Program-made: the position numbers and the translations under genes
Shown here: positions 55,532-64,000 of the stretch, one piece after another
Numbering within the stretch: the first letter of the stretch is position 1
Layout: each line of letters starts with the position of its first letter
Assembly: GCA_002746415.1 (NCBI GenBank)
Contig: NVXD01000015.1
Span: 303,317 to 367,316, forward strand
Source of the DNA: Flavobacteriaceae bacterium
GTDB taxonomy: Bacteria > Bacteroidota > Bacteroidia > Flavobacteriales > Flavobacteriaceae
Direction of reading: 5' to 3'
DNA: 64,000 nt
Notes under the pieces: generated by a model
The model's input: only the letters and a program-made list of their open reading frames with translations
What the model was told of the DNA's origin: nothing
Database searches by the model: none

Positions 55532-56128
55532 TTATTCTTCTTCTGTAGAAGGAGCTTCTTCTTTTGCTTCCTCAACAGCTGGTGCAGCTTCTTCAGCAGC
55601 TGGTGCTTCTTCTTTTGCTTCCTCAACAGCTGGTGCAGCTTCTTCAGTTGCAGCTTTAGCAGCTTCTTCAGCTACCTCTTCTTCAACAGCGGCAGCCAAA
55701 CGTTTATCGCTTACCTCTTTTTCCGCTTCTAATGCTTTTGCTTTTGCATCAGCTTTAACTTTATTTAATCCATCAGTTTTTTCTGCTACAGATTTTCCTT
55801 TTTCTTCCAACCATGCTGTGAATTTTTCTTCAGCTTGCTCTTCAGTTAAAGCTCCTTTAGCAACACCACCTAATAAATGATGCTTTAAAAGCACACCTTT
55901 ATAAGATAATATTTTCTTAGCAGTATCAGAAGGTTGTGCACCATTCTGTAACCAAGTAACAGAGTTATCAACTTTAAGAGTTATTATTGCTGGATTGGTG
56001 TTTGGGTTGTATGTTCCCAATTTTTCCAAAAACTTACCATCTCTCTTAGCGCGTGCATCTGCAGCTACTATCCAATAAAATGGTTTTCCTTTTTTACCGT
56101 GTCTTTGTAATCTAATTCTAACTGGCAT
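55532..56128 (-). CDS. rpsP: 30S ribosomal protein S16 with long acidic C-terminal tail
   Basis: A 198-residue protein. The first 80 or so residues are ordinary S16 (MPVRIRLQRHGKKGKPFYWIV, LGTYNP). A further segment to about residue 140 is followed by a tail of about 60 residues, almost all Glu and Ala with some Pro and Val, including two copies of a 17-residue unit. The S16 core of most bacteria ends near 80-90 residues; extended forms are found in Bacteroidota. The tail role is unknown. It is the first gene before rimM, with a leader hairpin and a Bacteroidota-type promoter. Confidence 0.95.
   Translation of the reverse strand: MPVRIRLQRHGKKGKPFYWIVAADARAKRDGKFLEKLGTYNPNTNPAIITLKVDNSVTWLQNGAQPSDTAKKILSYKGVLLKHHLLGGVAKGALTEEQAEEKFTAWLEEKGKSVAEKTDGLNKVKADAKAKALEAEKEVSDKRLAAAVEEEVAEEAAKAATEEAAPAVEEAKEEAPAAEEAAPAVEEAKEEAPSTEEE
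55554..55647 (-). repeat. Direct repeat inside rpsP
   Basis: Two identical 43-base blocks start at 55554 and 55605, giving a 51-base (17-codon) period. They encode the Glu/Ala-rich tail of S16. The period is a multiple of three, so copy-number changes would keep frame. Confidence 0.85.
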
Positions 56129-56144
56129 ATCACATTAATTTTGT

Positions 56145-56159
56145 AGGGTGCCCGACCCT
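56145..56159 (-). promoter_or_regulatory. Leader hairpin before rpsP
   Basis: AGGGT, loop GCCCG, ACCCT: a perfect 5-base GC-rich stem, 16 bases upstream of the S16 start codon and within the expected 5' leader. It could tune translation or be a ribosomal-protein feedback site. Only the stem is seen. Confidence 0.4.
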
Positions 56160-56198
56160 TGGGTTATTAATTCTTCTTTTTGTCCCTAAAAAGGGGTG

Positions 56199-56228
56199 CA
56201 AATATACAGGTTTTCTGTAAATGAACAA
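56199..56228 (-). promoter_or_regulatory. Bacteroidota-type promoter for rpsP-rimM
   Basis: On the minus strand, TTG (56228-56226), a 19-base spacer, then TATATTTG (56206-56199), which fits the TAnnTTTG -7 element. The same spacing is seen at the tRNA-Asp promoter in this window. Confidence 0.6.
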
Positions 56229-56481
56229 TATGTTTTTGTGGTTAACTGATGTTTAAGTAATAAGCAAGTGATTTTTTTAAAAACAAATACTTCACGTACT
56301 CTATAAAATACTATGCAACAAGGTAAGGGAAAGCAGGTTAAAGTAAAATTAATTGCTTGTTCTTTAGAGGTATTGTAGTCTAATTCAAATTGGTTAATAA
56401 CTCCTTATAACTACACTTTTCTATCATGTAGCATTTCAATAAATTTATACACTCTTTTACAAACAGGAAATAAGCCTTTTT

Positions 56482-59400
56482 ATGTACTTAATTTTTGATA
56501 CAGAAACCACTGGTTTGCCCAAGCGTTGGGATGCTCCTTATACGGATACGGACAATTGGCCGCGCTGTATACAAATTGCATGGCAACTGCATGATGATAT
56601 GGGTAGGCTTGTTGAGAGTCAAGATTATTTGATAAGGCCAGATGGCTTTAATATCCCCTATGATGCAGAGAAAATTCATGGTATTTCTACTGAGTTAGCA
56701 GAAGAGCAAGGCATTTCATTAGCTGATGTTTTAGAGAAATTTAATGAAGCACTTGGCAAAACCAAGTTTGTTGTTGGGCAGAATGTTGGTTTTGACCTGA
56801 ATATTATGGGAGCAGAATTCCATAGGTTGCAGGTAGAAAACTTCCTGCAAGAGCTCCCTGTTTTAGATACCTGTACAGAACACACGGCACAATTATGCCA
56901 GATTCCTGGAGGGCGTGGCGGTAAATTTAAATTGCCTACCCTAACGGAATTGCACCAATTTCTTTTTGGAAGCCCCTTTGGAGATGCGCACAATGCAACA
57001 GCTGATGTAGAAGCTACCACACGTTGTTTTTTGGAATTAATCCGTAAAAAACAATATACTACGGAGCAGCTAGATGTGCAGCCAGATTACTTTCAAAATT
57101 TCTCAGAAGCCAATCCACAAGAGATTCAGCTCATCGGATTAAAGCATATCAACCTAAAAAAGGCTTCAAAAAAGATAGCAGATAGCCTTTGGGATAGTGA
57201 TACAGGTCAGGTATCAAATGAAGAATTAAAGGAAAATATAAAGTCACTTGCGGATGCGGAATTTGTGCATTTGCATAATCACTCTCAGTTTTCGGTCTTA
57301 CAATCTACAATAAGCGTTAAAGATTTGGTACAAGTGGCTGGCCAAAATAAAATGCCTGCAGTTGCCTTAACGGATCATGCCAACATGATGGGGGCTTTTC
57401 ATTTTGTAAAAGCAGTAAAGGCCCATAATGCTGAGGTAAAGGAAAAGAATGCGGCAGCCTTTGAAAAAGGAGAATCGCCTGAAGAGAAAGAAATCACCCC
57501 AATTATTGGTTGTGAATTCTTTGTGTGTGACGACCATACCAATAAGAGTGTAAAGGATCATGGCTATCAGATGGTATTGTTGGCCAAGAATAAGAATGGT
57601 TATCATAATCTAGCAAAGATGTCCTCCATTGCCTATACAGATGGGTTCTATTATGTTCCAAGAATAGACCGGAAAATTATTGAGCAATACAAGGAAGATA
57701 TTATTGTGCTCACTGGGAATATGTACGGAGAAGTACCTTCAAAAGTGCTTAATGTTGGTGAAAAACAGGCAGAAGAGGCGCTATTGTGGTGGAAAGCGCA
57801 GTTTGGTGATGATTTGTACATGGAAGTGATGCGACATGGACAAGAGGATGAAGACCGTGTAAACAAAGTCCTGTTGCAATTTGCTAAGAAACACGAGGTG
57901 CCACTTATAGCAACTAACAATACCTATTATTGCGCCCAAGATGATGCCAATGCCCACGATATTTTACTCTGTGTAAAGGATGGGGAAAAACAGGCAACTC
58001 CCATAGGTAGAGGACGTGGTTATCGTTATGGTATGCCCAATAATGAGTATTATTTTAAATCTTCTGATGGGATGAAGGAGATTTTTAAGGATATTCCAGA
58101 TTCTATTTTAAACATTCAGGGGCTAGTGCATAAAATTGAGTCTTATGAGCTGGCAAGAGATGTATTGTTGCCCAAGTTTGATATTCCTGAAGAGTTCAAG
58201 GTAGCAGAAGATGAAACTGATGGAGGCAAACGAGGTGAAAATGCCTTTTTAAGGCATATTACCTATGAAGGAGCAAAAATTAGGTACACTGAAATCACCG
58301 ATGAAATTACAGAACGTCTAGATTTCGAATTAAAAACAATAGAAAATTCAGGGTATCCAGGATATTTCTTAATCGTTGAAGATTTTATCCGAGAGGCTAG
58401 AAATATGGATGTGTCCGTAGGACCGGGGCGTGGTTCAGCTGCAGGTTCTGTAGTGGCATATTGTTTAAAAATCACCAACATTGATCCTTTAAAATACGAT
58501 TTACTTTTTGAGCGATTCCTAAATCCAGATAGGGTTTCCATGCCGGATATTGATATTGATTTTGATGATGAAGGCAGGGGCAGGGTCATGGATTATGTGA
58601 TTAATAAATATGGGTCTAACCAAGTGGCCCAAATCATCACTTATGGTACCATGGCTGCAAAATCTTCTATCAGGGATACAGCCAGAGTATTGGATTTGCC
58701 TTTGAACGATGCAGATAGAATTGCCAAACTTATTCCTACTATGTCCAAGCTAGGGAAGATATTTGGTGTTCCTGCAGCAGAACTAAAAAAGAAGTTTCGG
58801 GCAGAAGAATTGGAGAAAGTAAACGAACTGCTCAATATTTCTGAAGGGGATGATTTGGAAGCAGAGACGGTGAACATGGCTCGTATGTTGGAAGGGTCTC
58901 TTCGGAATACAGGAATACATGCCTGTGGGGTGATCATTACACCATCTGACATTACCAATTTTGTACCTGTAGCCACAGCCAAAGATTCTGATTTATATGT
59001 CACCCAGTTTGATAACTCGGTCGTAGAAAGTGCCGGCCTACTAAAAATGGACTTTTTAGGGCTAAAGACGTTGACACTAATTAAGGATACTGTAAAAATT
59101 GTTAAGGCAAAACACGGTATTGATTTGGTACCCGATGATTTTCCGTTGGATGATGAGAAAACCTATGAGTTGTTTCAAAAAGGAGATACGGTAGGAGTTT
59201 TTCAATATGAATCTGTAGGGATGCAGAAGCACATGAAAGATCTTAAACCATCTGTTTTTGATGATTTAATAGCCATGAATGCCCTGTACAGACCGGGACC
59301 AATGGAATACATCCCAAGTTTTATTGCTCGTAAAAATGGAGAAGAAGAAATCACGTATGACCTTCCAGAAATGGAGGATAATTTAAAAGAAACTTACGGA

Positions 59401-60867
59401 ATTACAGTATACCAAGAGCAAGTGATGTTATTGTCACAACGATTGGCCAGTTTCTCTAAGGGTGATGCGGATGTATTGAGAAAGGCAATGGGTAAGAAGA
59501 TTTTTGCCTTGCTGGAAAAACTAAAACCACAATTTTTAGATGGTGGGGAAAAGAATGGACATCCAAGAGAAATATTAGAAAAAATATGGAAAGATTGGGA
59601 AGCCTTTGCATCCTATGCCTTTAATAAAAGTCACTCTACATGTTATGCCTATATCGCCTATCAAACGGCCTATTTAAAGGCGCACTACCCCGCGGAATAC
59701 ATGGCGTCGGTACTGTCTAATAATATGAATGATATTAAACAGGTGACCTTTTTCATGGAAGAATGTAAAAGGATGGGCTTGGAAGTATTGGGGCCAGATG
59801 TGAATGAATCCTATTATAAGTTTGCTGTAAATCAGAACAATGCTGTGCGTTTTGGTATGGGTGCCATTAAAGGAGTGGGCAAGGGTGCAGTGGAAACCAT
59901 AGTGGAAAATAGAAAAAAAGACGGGCCTTATAAATCAGTTTTTGATTTGGCCAAGCGTGTCGATTTGAGAGCCGCCAATAAGAAAGCCTTTGAAAATATG
60001 GCCTTGGCTGGTGGTTTTGATTCTTTGGGAGATTCACATAGAGCCCAATATTTACATACAGAAGGAGATGGGATTATTTTTTTAGAAAAAATAATTAGAT
60101 CGGCTGCCAAATTTCAAGAAAATGAGAATTCTTCGCAGATGGATATGTTTGGAGGCATAAGTGAAGCTCAAATACCAGAACCCATCATTCCACCTTGTGA
60201 GGAATGGGGTACTATGGAAAAGCTAAGACGAGAAAAAGAGGTCGTAGGGATTTATCTATCTGGTCACCCTCTAGATGATTTTAACAATGAAATCAAGGCT
60301 TTTTGCAATGCCAATGTATCATGTTTCTCTAATTTGGAGGCGTATGTAAGCAGAGAACTTGTTTTTGCAGGAGTGATAACGGATGTGCAGCATCGAATAT
60401 CCAAAAATGGGAAAGGTTGGGCCTTGTTTACTTTAGAAGATTATACAGAATCGTTTGAGTTTAGAATCTTTGGGGAGGAATACTTAAAATTCCGTCATTT
60501 CTTAATGATCAATTCCTTCGCTTTTATCAAGGCATATGTAAAAGAAGGTTGGACCAATAGGGAAACAGGCAAGAAAGGAGATCCGCGCATACAATACAAT
60601 GACTTTAAGCAATTGCAGGATGTCATGGAAGCCTATGCAAAAAAACTCACCATAAAACTGAATATAGCCGATTTAAAAGAGGATCATATTCATCAGCTTA
60701 AGGATATTTTAAGATCTCATGATGGTAAGCATGCATTAAATTTTATGGTGTATGAAATGGAGGATGAAATAAAAGTAGACCTTATTAGTAGAAAGCAAAA
60801 AGTTCAAATCACCAGCGAACTATTGTCAACTTTGGAAGAGCAGGAAGTGCTCTATAAATTAAACTAA
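56482..60867 (+). CDS. dnaE: DNA polymerase III alpha subunit with N-terminal proofreading exonuclease domain
   Basis: A 1461-residue replicative polymerase. Residues 1-195 form a DnaQ-like 3'-5' exonuclease with FDTETTG (Asp6, Glu8), GQNVGFD and the late DAHNATADVEAT. The PHP domain begins at about 262 (HLHNHSQFSVL, LTDHANM). GPGRGSAAGS (about 651) and the catalytic aspartates PDIDIDFDD (about 688) lie in the polymerase core. YRPGPMEYIP and YAFNKSHS follow, and an OB-fold lies at about 1290-1380. The length exceeds the 1160 residues of E. coli DnaE because of the exonuclease, a layout known in Bacteroidota. It is divergent from rpsP. Confidence 0.96.
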   Translation: MYLIFDTETTGLPKRWDAPYTDTDNWPRCIQIAWQLHDDMGRLVESQDYLIRPDGFNIPYDAEKIHGISTELAEEQGISLADVLEKFNEALGKTKFVVGQNVGFDLNIMGAEFHRLQVENFLQELPVLDTCTEHTAQLCQIPGGRGGKFKLPTLTELHQFLFGSPFGDAHNATADVEATTRCFLELIRKKQYTTEQLDVQPDYFQNFSEANPQEIQLIGLKHINLKKASKKIADSLWDSDTGQVSNEELKENIKSLADAEFVHLHNHSQFSVLQSTISVKDLVQVAGQNKMPAVALTDHANMMGAFHFVKAVKAHNAEVKEKNAAAFEKGESPEEKEITPIIGCEFFVCDDHTNKSVKDHGYQMVLLAKNKNGYHNLAKMSSIAYTDGFYYVPRIDRKIIEQYKEDIIVLTGNMYGEVPSKVLNVGEKQAEEALLWWKAQFGDDLYMEVMRHGQEDEDRVNKVLLQFAKKHEVPLIATNNTYYCAQDDANAHDILLCVKDGEKQATPIGRGRGYRYGMPNNEYYFKSSDGMKEIFKDIPDSILNIQGLVHKIESYELARDVLLPKFDIPEEFKVAEDETDGGKRGENAFLRHITYEGAKIRYTEITDEITERLDFELKTIENSGYPGYFLIVEDFIREARNMDVSVGPGRGSAAGSVVAYCLKITNIDPLKYDLLFERFLNPDRVSMPDIDIDFDDEGRGRVMDYVINKYGSNQVAQIITYGTMAAKSSIRDTARVLDLPLNDADRIAKLIPTMSKLGKIFGVPAAELKKKFRAEELEKVNELLNISEGDDLEAETVNMARMLEGSLRNTGIHACGVIITPSDITNFVPVATAKDSDLYVTQFDNSVVESAGLLKMDFLGLKTLTLIKDTVKIVKAKHGIDLVPDDFPLDDEKTYELFQKGDTVGVFQYESVGMQKHMKDLKPSVFDDLIAMNALYRPGPMEYIPSFIARKNGEEEITYDLPEMEDNLKETYGITVYQEQVMLLSQRLASFSKGDADVLRKAMGKKIFALLEKLKPQFLDGGEKNGHPREILEKIWKDWEAFASYAFNKSHSTCYAYIAYQTAYLKAHYPAEYMASVLSNNMNDIKQVTFFMEECKRMGLEVLGPDVNESYYKFAVNQNNAVRFGMGAIKGVGKGAVETIVENRKKDGPYKSVFDLAKRVDLRAANKKAFENMALAGGFDSLGDSHRAQYLHTEGDGIIFLEKIIRSAAKFQENENSSQMDMFGGISEAQIPEPIIPPCEEWGTMEKLRREKEVVGIYLSGHPLDDFNNEIKAFCNANVSCFSNLEAYVSRELVFAGVITDVQHRISKNGKGWALFTLEDYTESFEFRIFGEEYLKFRHFLMINSFAFIKAYVKEGWTNRETGKKGDPRIQYNDFKQLQDVMEAYAKKLTIKLNIADLKEDHIHQLKDILRSHDGKHALNFMVYEMEDEIKVDLISRKQKVQITSELLSTLEEQEVLYKLN

Positions 60868-60959
60868 ATCAGTCTCTTATATAATTTGTTCTTTTTGTAG
60901 GTAGGGTTTTATGCTGGTCAGTTGTTCTGTAGGTATATATAAACTTAAACCTATTTTTT

Positions 60960-61820
60960 ATGAAAAAGAGCAAATTAGTAGTTATGGGCCTAATGTTGGC
61001 CTTAGCCTTTACATCATGTGAGAAAAATAATGATGCAGATCTTATGGAAACAGAAGATCTAAGTATTACTGAAGCCGTATCCTTAGAGGCATCCATAGAA
61101 GGAGTGGAGGATGTAACGGATCAATATATCCTTTATTCTGGAGCGTTTTTGCAATATGATGGAATCGCTAGCAAAGGAGACCCAAGACATTTTGGTTTTT
61201 TTAGAGAATGTGCAATTATTGAATCAGTGATTACGGATACAAGCTATGTAATCAACATTACTTTTGAGGAAGAATGTGAAGACAAGCATGGCAATACTGT
61301 TTCTGGTGTCATTACCATAACAAAAGAGATCAGCGATACCAGTAAGGAACGTACCATCACTTTTGTAGATTTCACGGTAAACGGTTATGTAGTAAATGGT
61401 GCAAAGACGTTTAACTACACTGCTGAAAATGCAAATGGAAACCCAGAAATGTCTGGAACGGTTGATATTTCTATTGAAACTGAAGAAGGAACCATCAGTA
61501 AAGTAGGTAACCGTACTATTGAAATCACAGCAGGAGCTGAAACAGATAGCTGGTTAGATGATGAGATAACTAAAACAGCTTCTTTTTCTTATACTAGAGC
61601 ATCTGGAGCCATGTTCACTATGGAAATCACAACACCTTTGGTAAAACCTGCAGAATGCAAGTATTTTGCTTCAGGAGTGCGCGAGTTTACAAATGATGAA
61701 GGTACCTCTAGCTTGGATTATGGTGATAGTACTTGTGATAATATTGCAGTATTGACCGATTCTGACGGTAATGAGACTGAAATTGAATTGAGAAAAGGAA
61801 GAAGAAAGAAAAAGCATTAA
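60960..61820 (+). CDS. Lipoprotein of unknown function
   Basis: A 286-residue lipoprotein (AFTSC, Cys20, then EKNNDAD). The mature part is acidic and all-beta in pattern, rich in Thr and Glu (GVITITKEISDTSKERTITF, TFNYTAENANGNPEMSGTVDISIE), and ends with a basic tail ELRKGRRKKKH. No family is recognised. It is a single-gene unit with its own terminator. Confidence 0.72.
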   Translation: MKKSKLVVMGLMLALAFTSCEKNNDADLMETEDLSITEAVSLEASIEGVEDVTDQYILYSGAFLQYDGIASKGDPRHFGFFRECAIIESVITDTSYVINITFEEECEDKHGNTVSGVITITKEISDTSKERTITFVDFTVNGYVVNGAKTFNYTAENANGNPEMSGTVDISIETEEGTISKVGNRTIEITAGAETDSWLDDEITKTASFSYTRASGAMFTMEITTPLVKPAECKYFASGVREFTNDEGTSSLDYGDSTCDNIAVLTDSDGNETEIELRKGRRKKKH

Positions 61821-61844
61821 ACTATTAAGTTCAATAATGTTAGT

Positions 61845-61877
61845 AAAAAAGGCTGTCCAAATAGGGCAGCTTTTTTT
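61845..61877 (+). terminator. Intrinsic terminator
   Basis: A6, GGCTGTCC (61851-61858), short loop, GGGCAGC (61864-61870), T7. It ends the lipoprotein gene; the A-run also allows weak function on the other strand. Confidence 0.85.
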
Positions 61878-61979
61878 GTATATAAAATGCTAATAGTGCC
61901 ATAGTTAAAACCAATGTACCTTAGGTAAGGAAAAGGGTAAATAATTGACTAAATTTGTATAATATTTAAAATTAACAAT

Positions 61980-62297
61980 ATGGCATTAGAAATAACAGAT
62001 GCTACTTTTGATGAGGTAGTCTTAAAAAGTGATATACCAGTAGTAGTAGATTTTTGGGCAGCATGGTGTGGACCTTGTAGAATGGTTGGACCTATCATAG
62101 AAGAAGTGAGTACCGAGTATGACGGAAAAGCAATAGTTGGTAAAGTCGATGTAGATGCGAACCAAGAGTTTGCAGCAAAATACGGAGTAAGAAATATTCC
62201 TACTGTTCTTGTGTTTAAAGACGGTGAGATTGTAAGCAGACAAGTTGGGGTATCTCCAAAGAAAGTATATACAGATGCAATTGATGCATTGTTGTAG
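61980..62297 (+). CDS. trxA: Thioredoxin
   Basis: A 105-residue classic thioredoxin. The WCGPC redox motif is at residues 29-33, with the preceding VVVDFWAAW and the cis-Pro loop [10 protein letters not shown] (about 74-83). It reduces disulfides in the cytosol. A TAAATTTG element at 61950-61957 may be the promoter -7 box. It is followed by its own terminator. Confidence 0.96.
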   Translation: MALEITDATFDEVVLKSDIPVVVDFWAAWCGPCRMVGPIIEEVSTEYDGKAIVGKVDVDANQEFAAKYGVRNIPTVLVFKDGEIVSRQVGVSPKKVYTDAIDALL

Positions 62298-62319
62298 TAC
62301 CTAAAATAAAATTTGATAT

Positions 62320-62360
62320 AAAAAAGGTAGGTTCCAAGTCATTGGGGCCTACCTTTTTTT
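62320..62360 (+). terminator. Intrinsic terminator after trxA
   Basis: A6, GGTAGG with a partly paired GTTCC region, loop, then GGCCTACC and T7 (62354-62360). Confidence 0.88.
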
Positions 62361-62450
62361 GTTTTCCAAAAACTCGTACTAGAAAAAGCAGTTGAAATAT
62401 CTTAAGTTTTAAGTAGTCCACAACACATACGCATTTCTTATCTTAGCTAG

Positions 62451-63380
62451 ATGAACCTGCAATCCGAATTAAACAAAACCACCCTCTTCCATAACTTGGA
62501 GCTCTTGGCCAAGGAAGTAGTGGAGGGGTTTATTAGTGGGATTCATAAAAGTCCGTTTCATGGTTTTTCGGCCGAATTTGCAGAGCATAAGATTTACAAC
62601 AACGGAGAGAGTACCAAACACATTGATTGGAAACTGTTTGCCAAAACAGACAAGCTGTACACCAAAAGATATGAGGAGGAAACCAACCTGCGCTGCCACA
62701 TGATTTTGGATACTTCTGCCTCCATGTATTATCCACAACTTGAAAAGCTAGACTTAGACAATTTAAATAAGATTGGTTTTGGGGTGTTGGCCATTGCTGC
62801 TTTAATGAATATTTTAAAAAAGCAGCGTGATGCCGTAGGTCTTAGTATGTACTCGGACGACTATAATTTCTATGCCACAGAGAAAAGTAGTGAACGCCAC
62901 CATCAGATGTTATTGGCACAATTAAGTGCGGTAAGTAAGGATGCGAATCCTGCAAAAAAGACAGAAACCTATACCTATTTGCATCAGATAGCAGAAAAAA
63001 TACACAGACGTAGCCTTATTTTTCTGTTTACGGATATGTTTCAAACCACGGCCGATGATGAAAAAATGTTTGATGCGCTGCGGCATTTAAAGTATAACAA
63101 GCACGAAGTGGTGTTGTTTCATTTGTTGGATAAGGAGAAGGAATTGCATTTTGACTTTGAAAATACACCCAAACGATTTGTAGATGTAGAAACCGGACAC
63201 CATATAGATTTGTATTCAGATACAGTTAAGGAATCATATGAGGAAAGTGTAGCTGCCTATTTTACAGAGTTGAAGCTAAAATGCGCCCAGTATAAGATTA
63301 AATATGTGGATGTTGACTGCGGGGCCGACTTTTCAAAAGTATTAAACACCTATATGGTAGAGCGACAAAAATTTAAATAA
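62451..63380 (+). CDS. DUF58 domain-containing protein (MoxR-associated, VWA-like)
   Basis: A 309-residue cytosolic protein. The DUF58 signature HKSPFHGFSAEFAEHKIYNNGE and DIDWKLFAKT-type block (HIDWKLFAKTDKLYTKRYEEE) lie at residues 35-80. A VWA-like domain starts at about 85 with MILDTSASMYYP, a MIDAS metal site DTSAS. Related genes usually follow a MoxR-type AAA ATPase and precede BatA/BatB-type proteins. Here no MoxR gene is adjacent; trxA and tRNA-Asp are the neighbours. The role is probably in a chaperone-type complex, unproven. Confidence 0.88.
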   Translation: MNLQSELNKTTLFHNLELLAKEVVEGFISGIHKSPFHGFSAEFAEHKIYNNGESTKHIDWKLFAKTDKLYTKRYEEETNLRCHMILDTSASMYYPQLEKLDLDNLNKIGFGVLAIAALMNILKKQRDAVGLSMYSDDYNFYATEKSSERHHQMLLAQLSAVSKDANPAKKTETYTYLHQIAEKIHRRSLIFLFTDMFQTTADDEKMFDALRHLKYNKHEVVLFHLLDKEKELHFDFENTPKRFVDVETGHHIDLYSDTVKESYEESVAAYFTELKLKCAQYKIKYVDVDCGADFSKVLNTYMVERQKFK

Positions 63381-63402
63381 GAAAATATTTTAGGAAAATA
63401 TG

Positions 63403-63433
63403 TTTGTGCAATTAAATAAGCAATGTATATTTG
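63403..63433 (+). promoter_or_regulatory. Bacteroidota-type promoter of tRNA-Asp
   Basis: TTTG at 63403-63406, a 19-base spacer, then TATATTTG at 63426-63433. Both boxes fit the consensus fully, 19 bases before the tRNA 5' end. Confidence 0.8.
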
Positions 63434-63451
63434 CAACCGCTAATCTAGCAC

Positions 63452-63525
63452 GGTCTGGTAGTTCAGTTGGTTAGAATACCTGCCTGTCACGCAGGGGGTC
63501 GCGGGTTCGAGTCCCGTCCAGACCG
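63452..63525 (+). tRNA. tRNA-Asp (anticodon GTC)
   Basis: A complete 74-base cloverleaf. The acceptor stem is GGTCTGG/CCAGACC with discriminator G. The D arm is GTTC-AGTTGGTTA-GAAT. The anticodon stem is CCTGC/GCAGG around loop CTGTCAC, with anticodon GTC at the centre. The T arm is GCGGG-TTCGAGT-CCCGT (last pair G-U). The CCA end is not encoded. Confidence 0.97.
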
Positions 63526-63532
63526 CTTAGTA

Positions 63533-63574
63533 AAACCTCAACGAGTTGTATTACAATGAGTTGAGGTTTCTTTG
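63533..63574 (+). terminator. Hairpin terminator after tRNA-Asp
   Basis: AAACCTCAAC (63533-63542), a 17-base loop, then GTTGAGGTTT (63560-63569), a perfect 10-base stem, followed by CTTTG. The rest of the gap to 63709 holds nothing that I can name. Confidence 0.75.
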
Positions 63575-63709
63575 TTTAGTTTATGTACGATTTTTGTATT
63601 TTAAATCAAATTAGAAAGTCATAGATTAATAAAATATAGCCTAAGATGGGGGCATATAAACTCAGTAATAAATTGTTTTCTATTGCGATTTTTGTGTCTA
63701 CATATATTT

Positions 63710-63922
63710 TTAAATAATACCCATTGTAATTAATAATAAACCTACCAAAGAGAGTATTATCCATATCACAACAATTACCGTTATAATATAAATATTTTTT
63801 CCATTTCTTATGGTTGCTTCAAGTAAAACCTTATTTGAGAAAAGAGTTTCCATTTTAATTTCACGGTCAGTATATTCCTCTCGGGCTTTCTCAAACTTTA
63901 GTTGCTTTAATACCTTTTCCAT
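63710..63922 (-). CDS. Small membrane protein of unknown function
   Basis: 70 residues. The N-terminal half is charged and helical (about 1-40), followed by a single strong hydrophobic segment (about 44-70, IYIITVIVVIWIILSLVGLLLI) at the C-terminus. This is the shape of a tail-anchored or small coiled-coil/membrane protein. It lies 32 bases after the end of another minus-strand reading frame, consistent with an operon. No family is recognised. Confidence 0.55.
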   Translation of the reverse strand: MEKVLKQLKFEKAREEYTDREIKMETLFSNKVLLEATIRNGKNIYIITVIVVIWIILSLVGLLLITMGII

Positions 63923-63954
63923 TCTCTAGTGTTTAGTAACTATAATTCTCTTTA

Positions 63955-64000
63955 TCATCTTTGCTCGCGTTTGATTCGACCTCTATAATTTGGATCTAGG
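63955..64000 (-). CDS. 3' end of a gene entering from the right edge (partial)
   Basis: The minus strand reads LDPNYRGRIKREQR followed by TGA (63957-63955) with no stop up to the window edge. This would be the last 14 codons of a gene upstream of the small membrane protein. It is too short to name; a chance open frame is possible. Confidence 0.35.
   Translation of the reverse strand, partial: LDPNYRGRIKREQR

Larger units (their letters stand above)
56129..56481. other. Divergent intergenic region rpsP/dnaE (353 bp)
   Basis: No convincing ORF or RNA gene. The rpsP side holds the leader hairpin at 56145-56159 and a promoter at 56199-56228. The dnaE side is AT-rich (about 56250-56480), with no clear promoter that I can name. 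Confidence 0.7.

Noticed and set aside
1..64000. Insertion sequences, prophage genes, CRISPR arrays, rRNA genes
   Set aside because: No transposase, integrase or phage structural protein, no regularly spaced repeat array and no rRNA sequence was seen on either strand.

Overview
This is a chromosomal window from a member of the Bacteroidota, most likely a marine-type Flavobacteriaceae. The evidence is low GC content, a SusC/SusD outer-membrane pair, many lipoprotein signal peptides, a fused exonuclease-DnaE polymerase, an S16 protein with a long acidic tail, and promoters of the Bacteroidota type (TTTG, 19 bases, TAnnTTTG). The genus cannot be fixed from the sequence alone.

Layout. 1-3 kb: a penicillin-acylase-family lipoprotein and a secreted protein. 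3-7 kb (minus strand): an operon of GntP-family permease, RidA, a D-threonine-aldolase/D-serine-dehydratase-type PLP enzyme and an M19 dipeptidase, which reads as a D-amino-acid (probably D-serine) utilisation pathway. 7-15.5 kb: a metallophosphoesterase, a GAF protein, an HD-domain protein fused to a Pycsar-effector-like (DUF5706) membrane domain, and a phosphoesterase fused to a C-terminal outer-membrane barrel. 15.5-18.6 kb (minus): a compact operon of an HExxH metallopeptidase lipoprotein and three small paralogous lipoproteins. The peptidase gene carries one in-frame stop and the middle lipoprotein gene carries a frameshift in an A7 run. 18.8-21 kb (minus): a beta-propeller lipoprotein and a vanadium-haloperoxidase-family lipoprotein. 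21.4-29 kb: a sodium/solute symporter, sugar nucleotidyltransferase, exonuclease/GIY-YIG nuclease, alpha/beta hydrolase, RDD protein, glutaryl-CoA-type dehydrogenase and TrmN6.

29-55 kb is a glycan-utilisation region. It holds a cytochrome-c/propeller lipoprotein, a LytS/LytTR two-component pair, a second sodium symporter, a cytoplasmic GH130 phosphorylase, a CBM9-like protein, a family-10-like glycosidase, two GH92 alpha-mannosidases around a GH29 fucosidase, SusC, SusD, a giant FG-GAP/UnbV protein and a sulfatase. The set fits breakdown of fucosylated, possibly sulfated, mannose-rich N-glycans. GH92 and GH29 would trim outside the cytoplasm, SusCD and the symporter would import, and GH130 would phosphorolyse mannosyl-(GlcNAc or mannose) inside. 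The substrate is inferred, and no recognised endo-glycosidase or hexosaminidase is present.

55-64 kb is housekeeping: rimM and rpsP (minus), dnaE, a lipoprotein, trxA, a DUF58 protein, tRNA-Asp, and a small membrane protein next to a gene cut by the right edge. Two near-identical LacI-type operators, 24 kb apart, lie upstream of the 21.4-kb symporter and of susC, suggesting shared regulation by a repressor encoded elsewhere. No insertion sequence, phage, CRISPR array or rRNA was seen.
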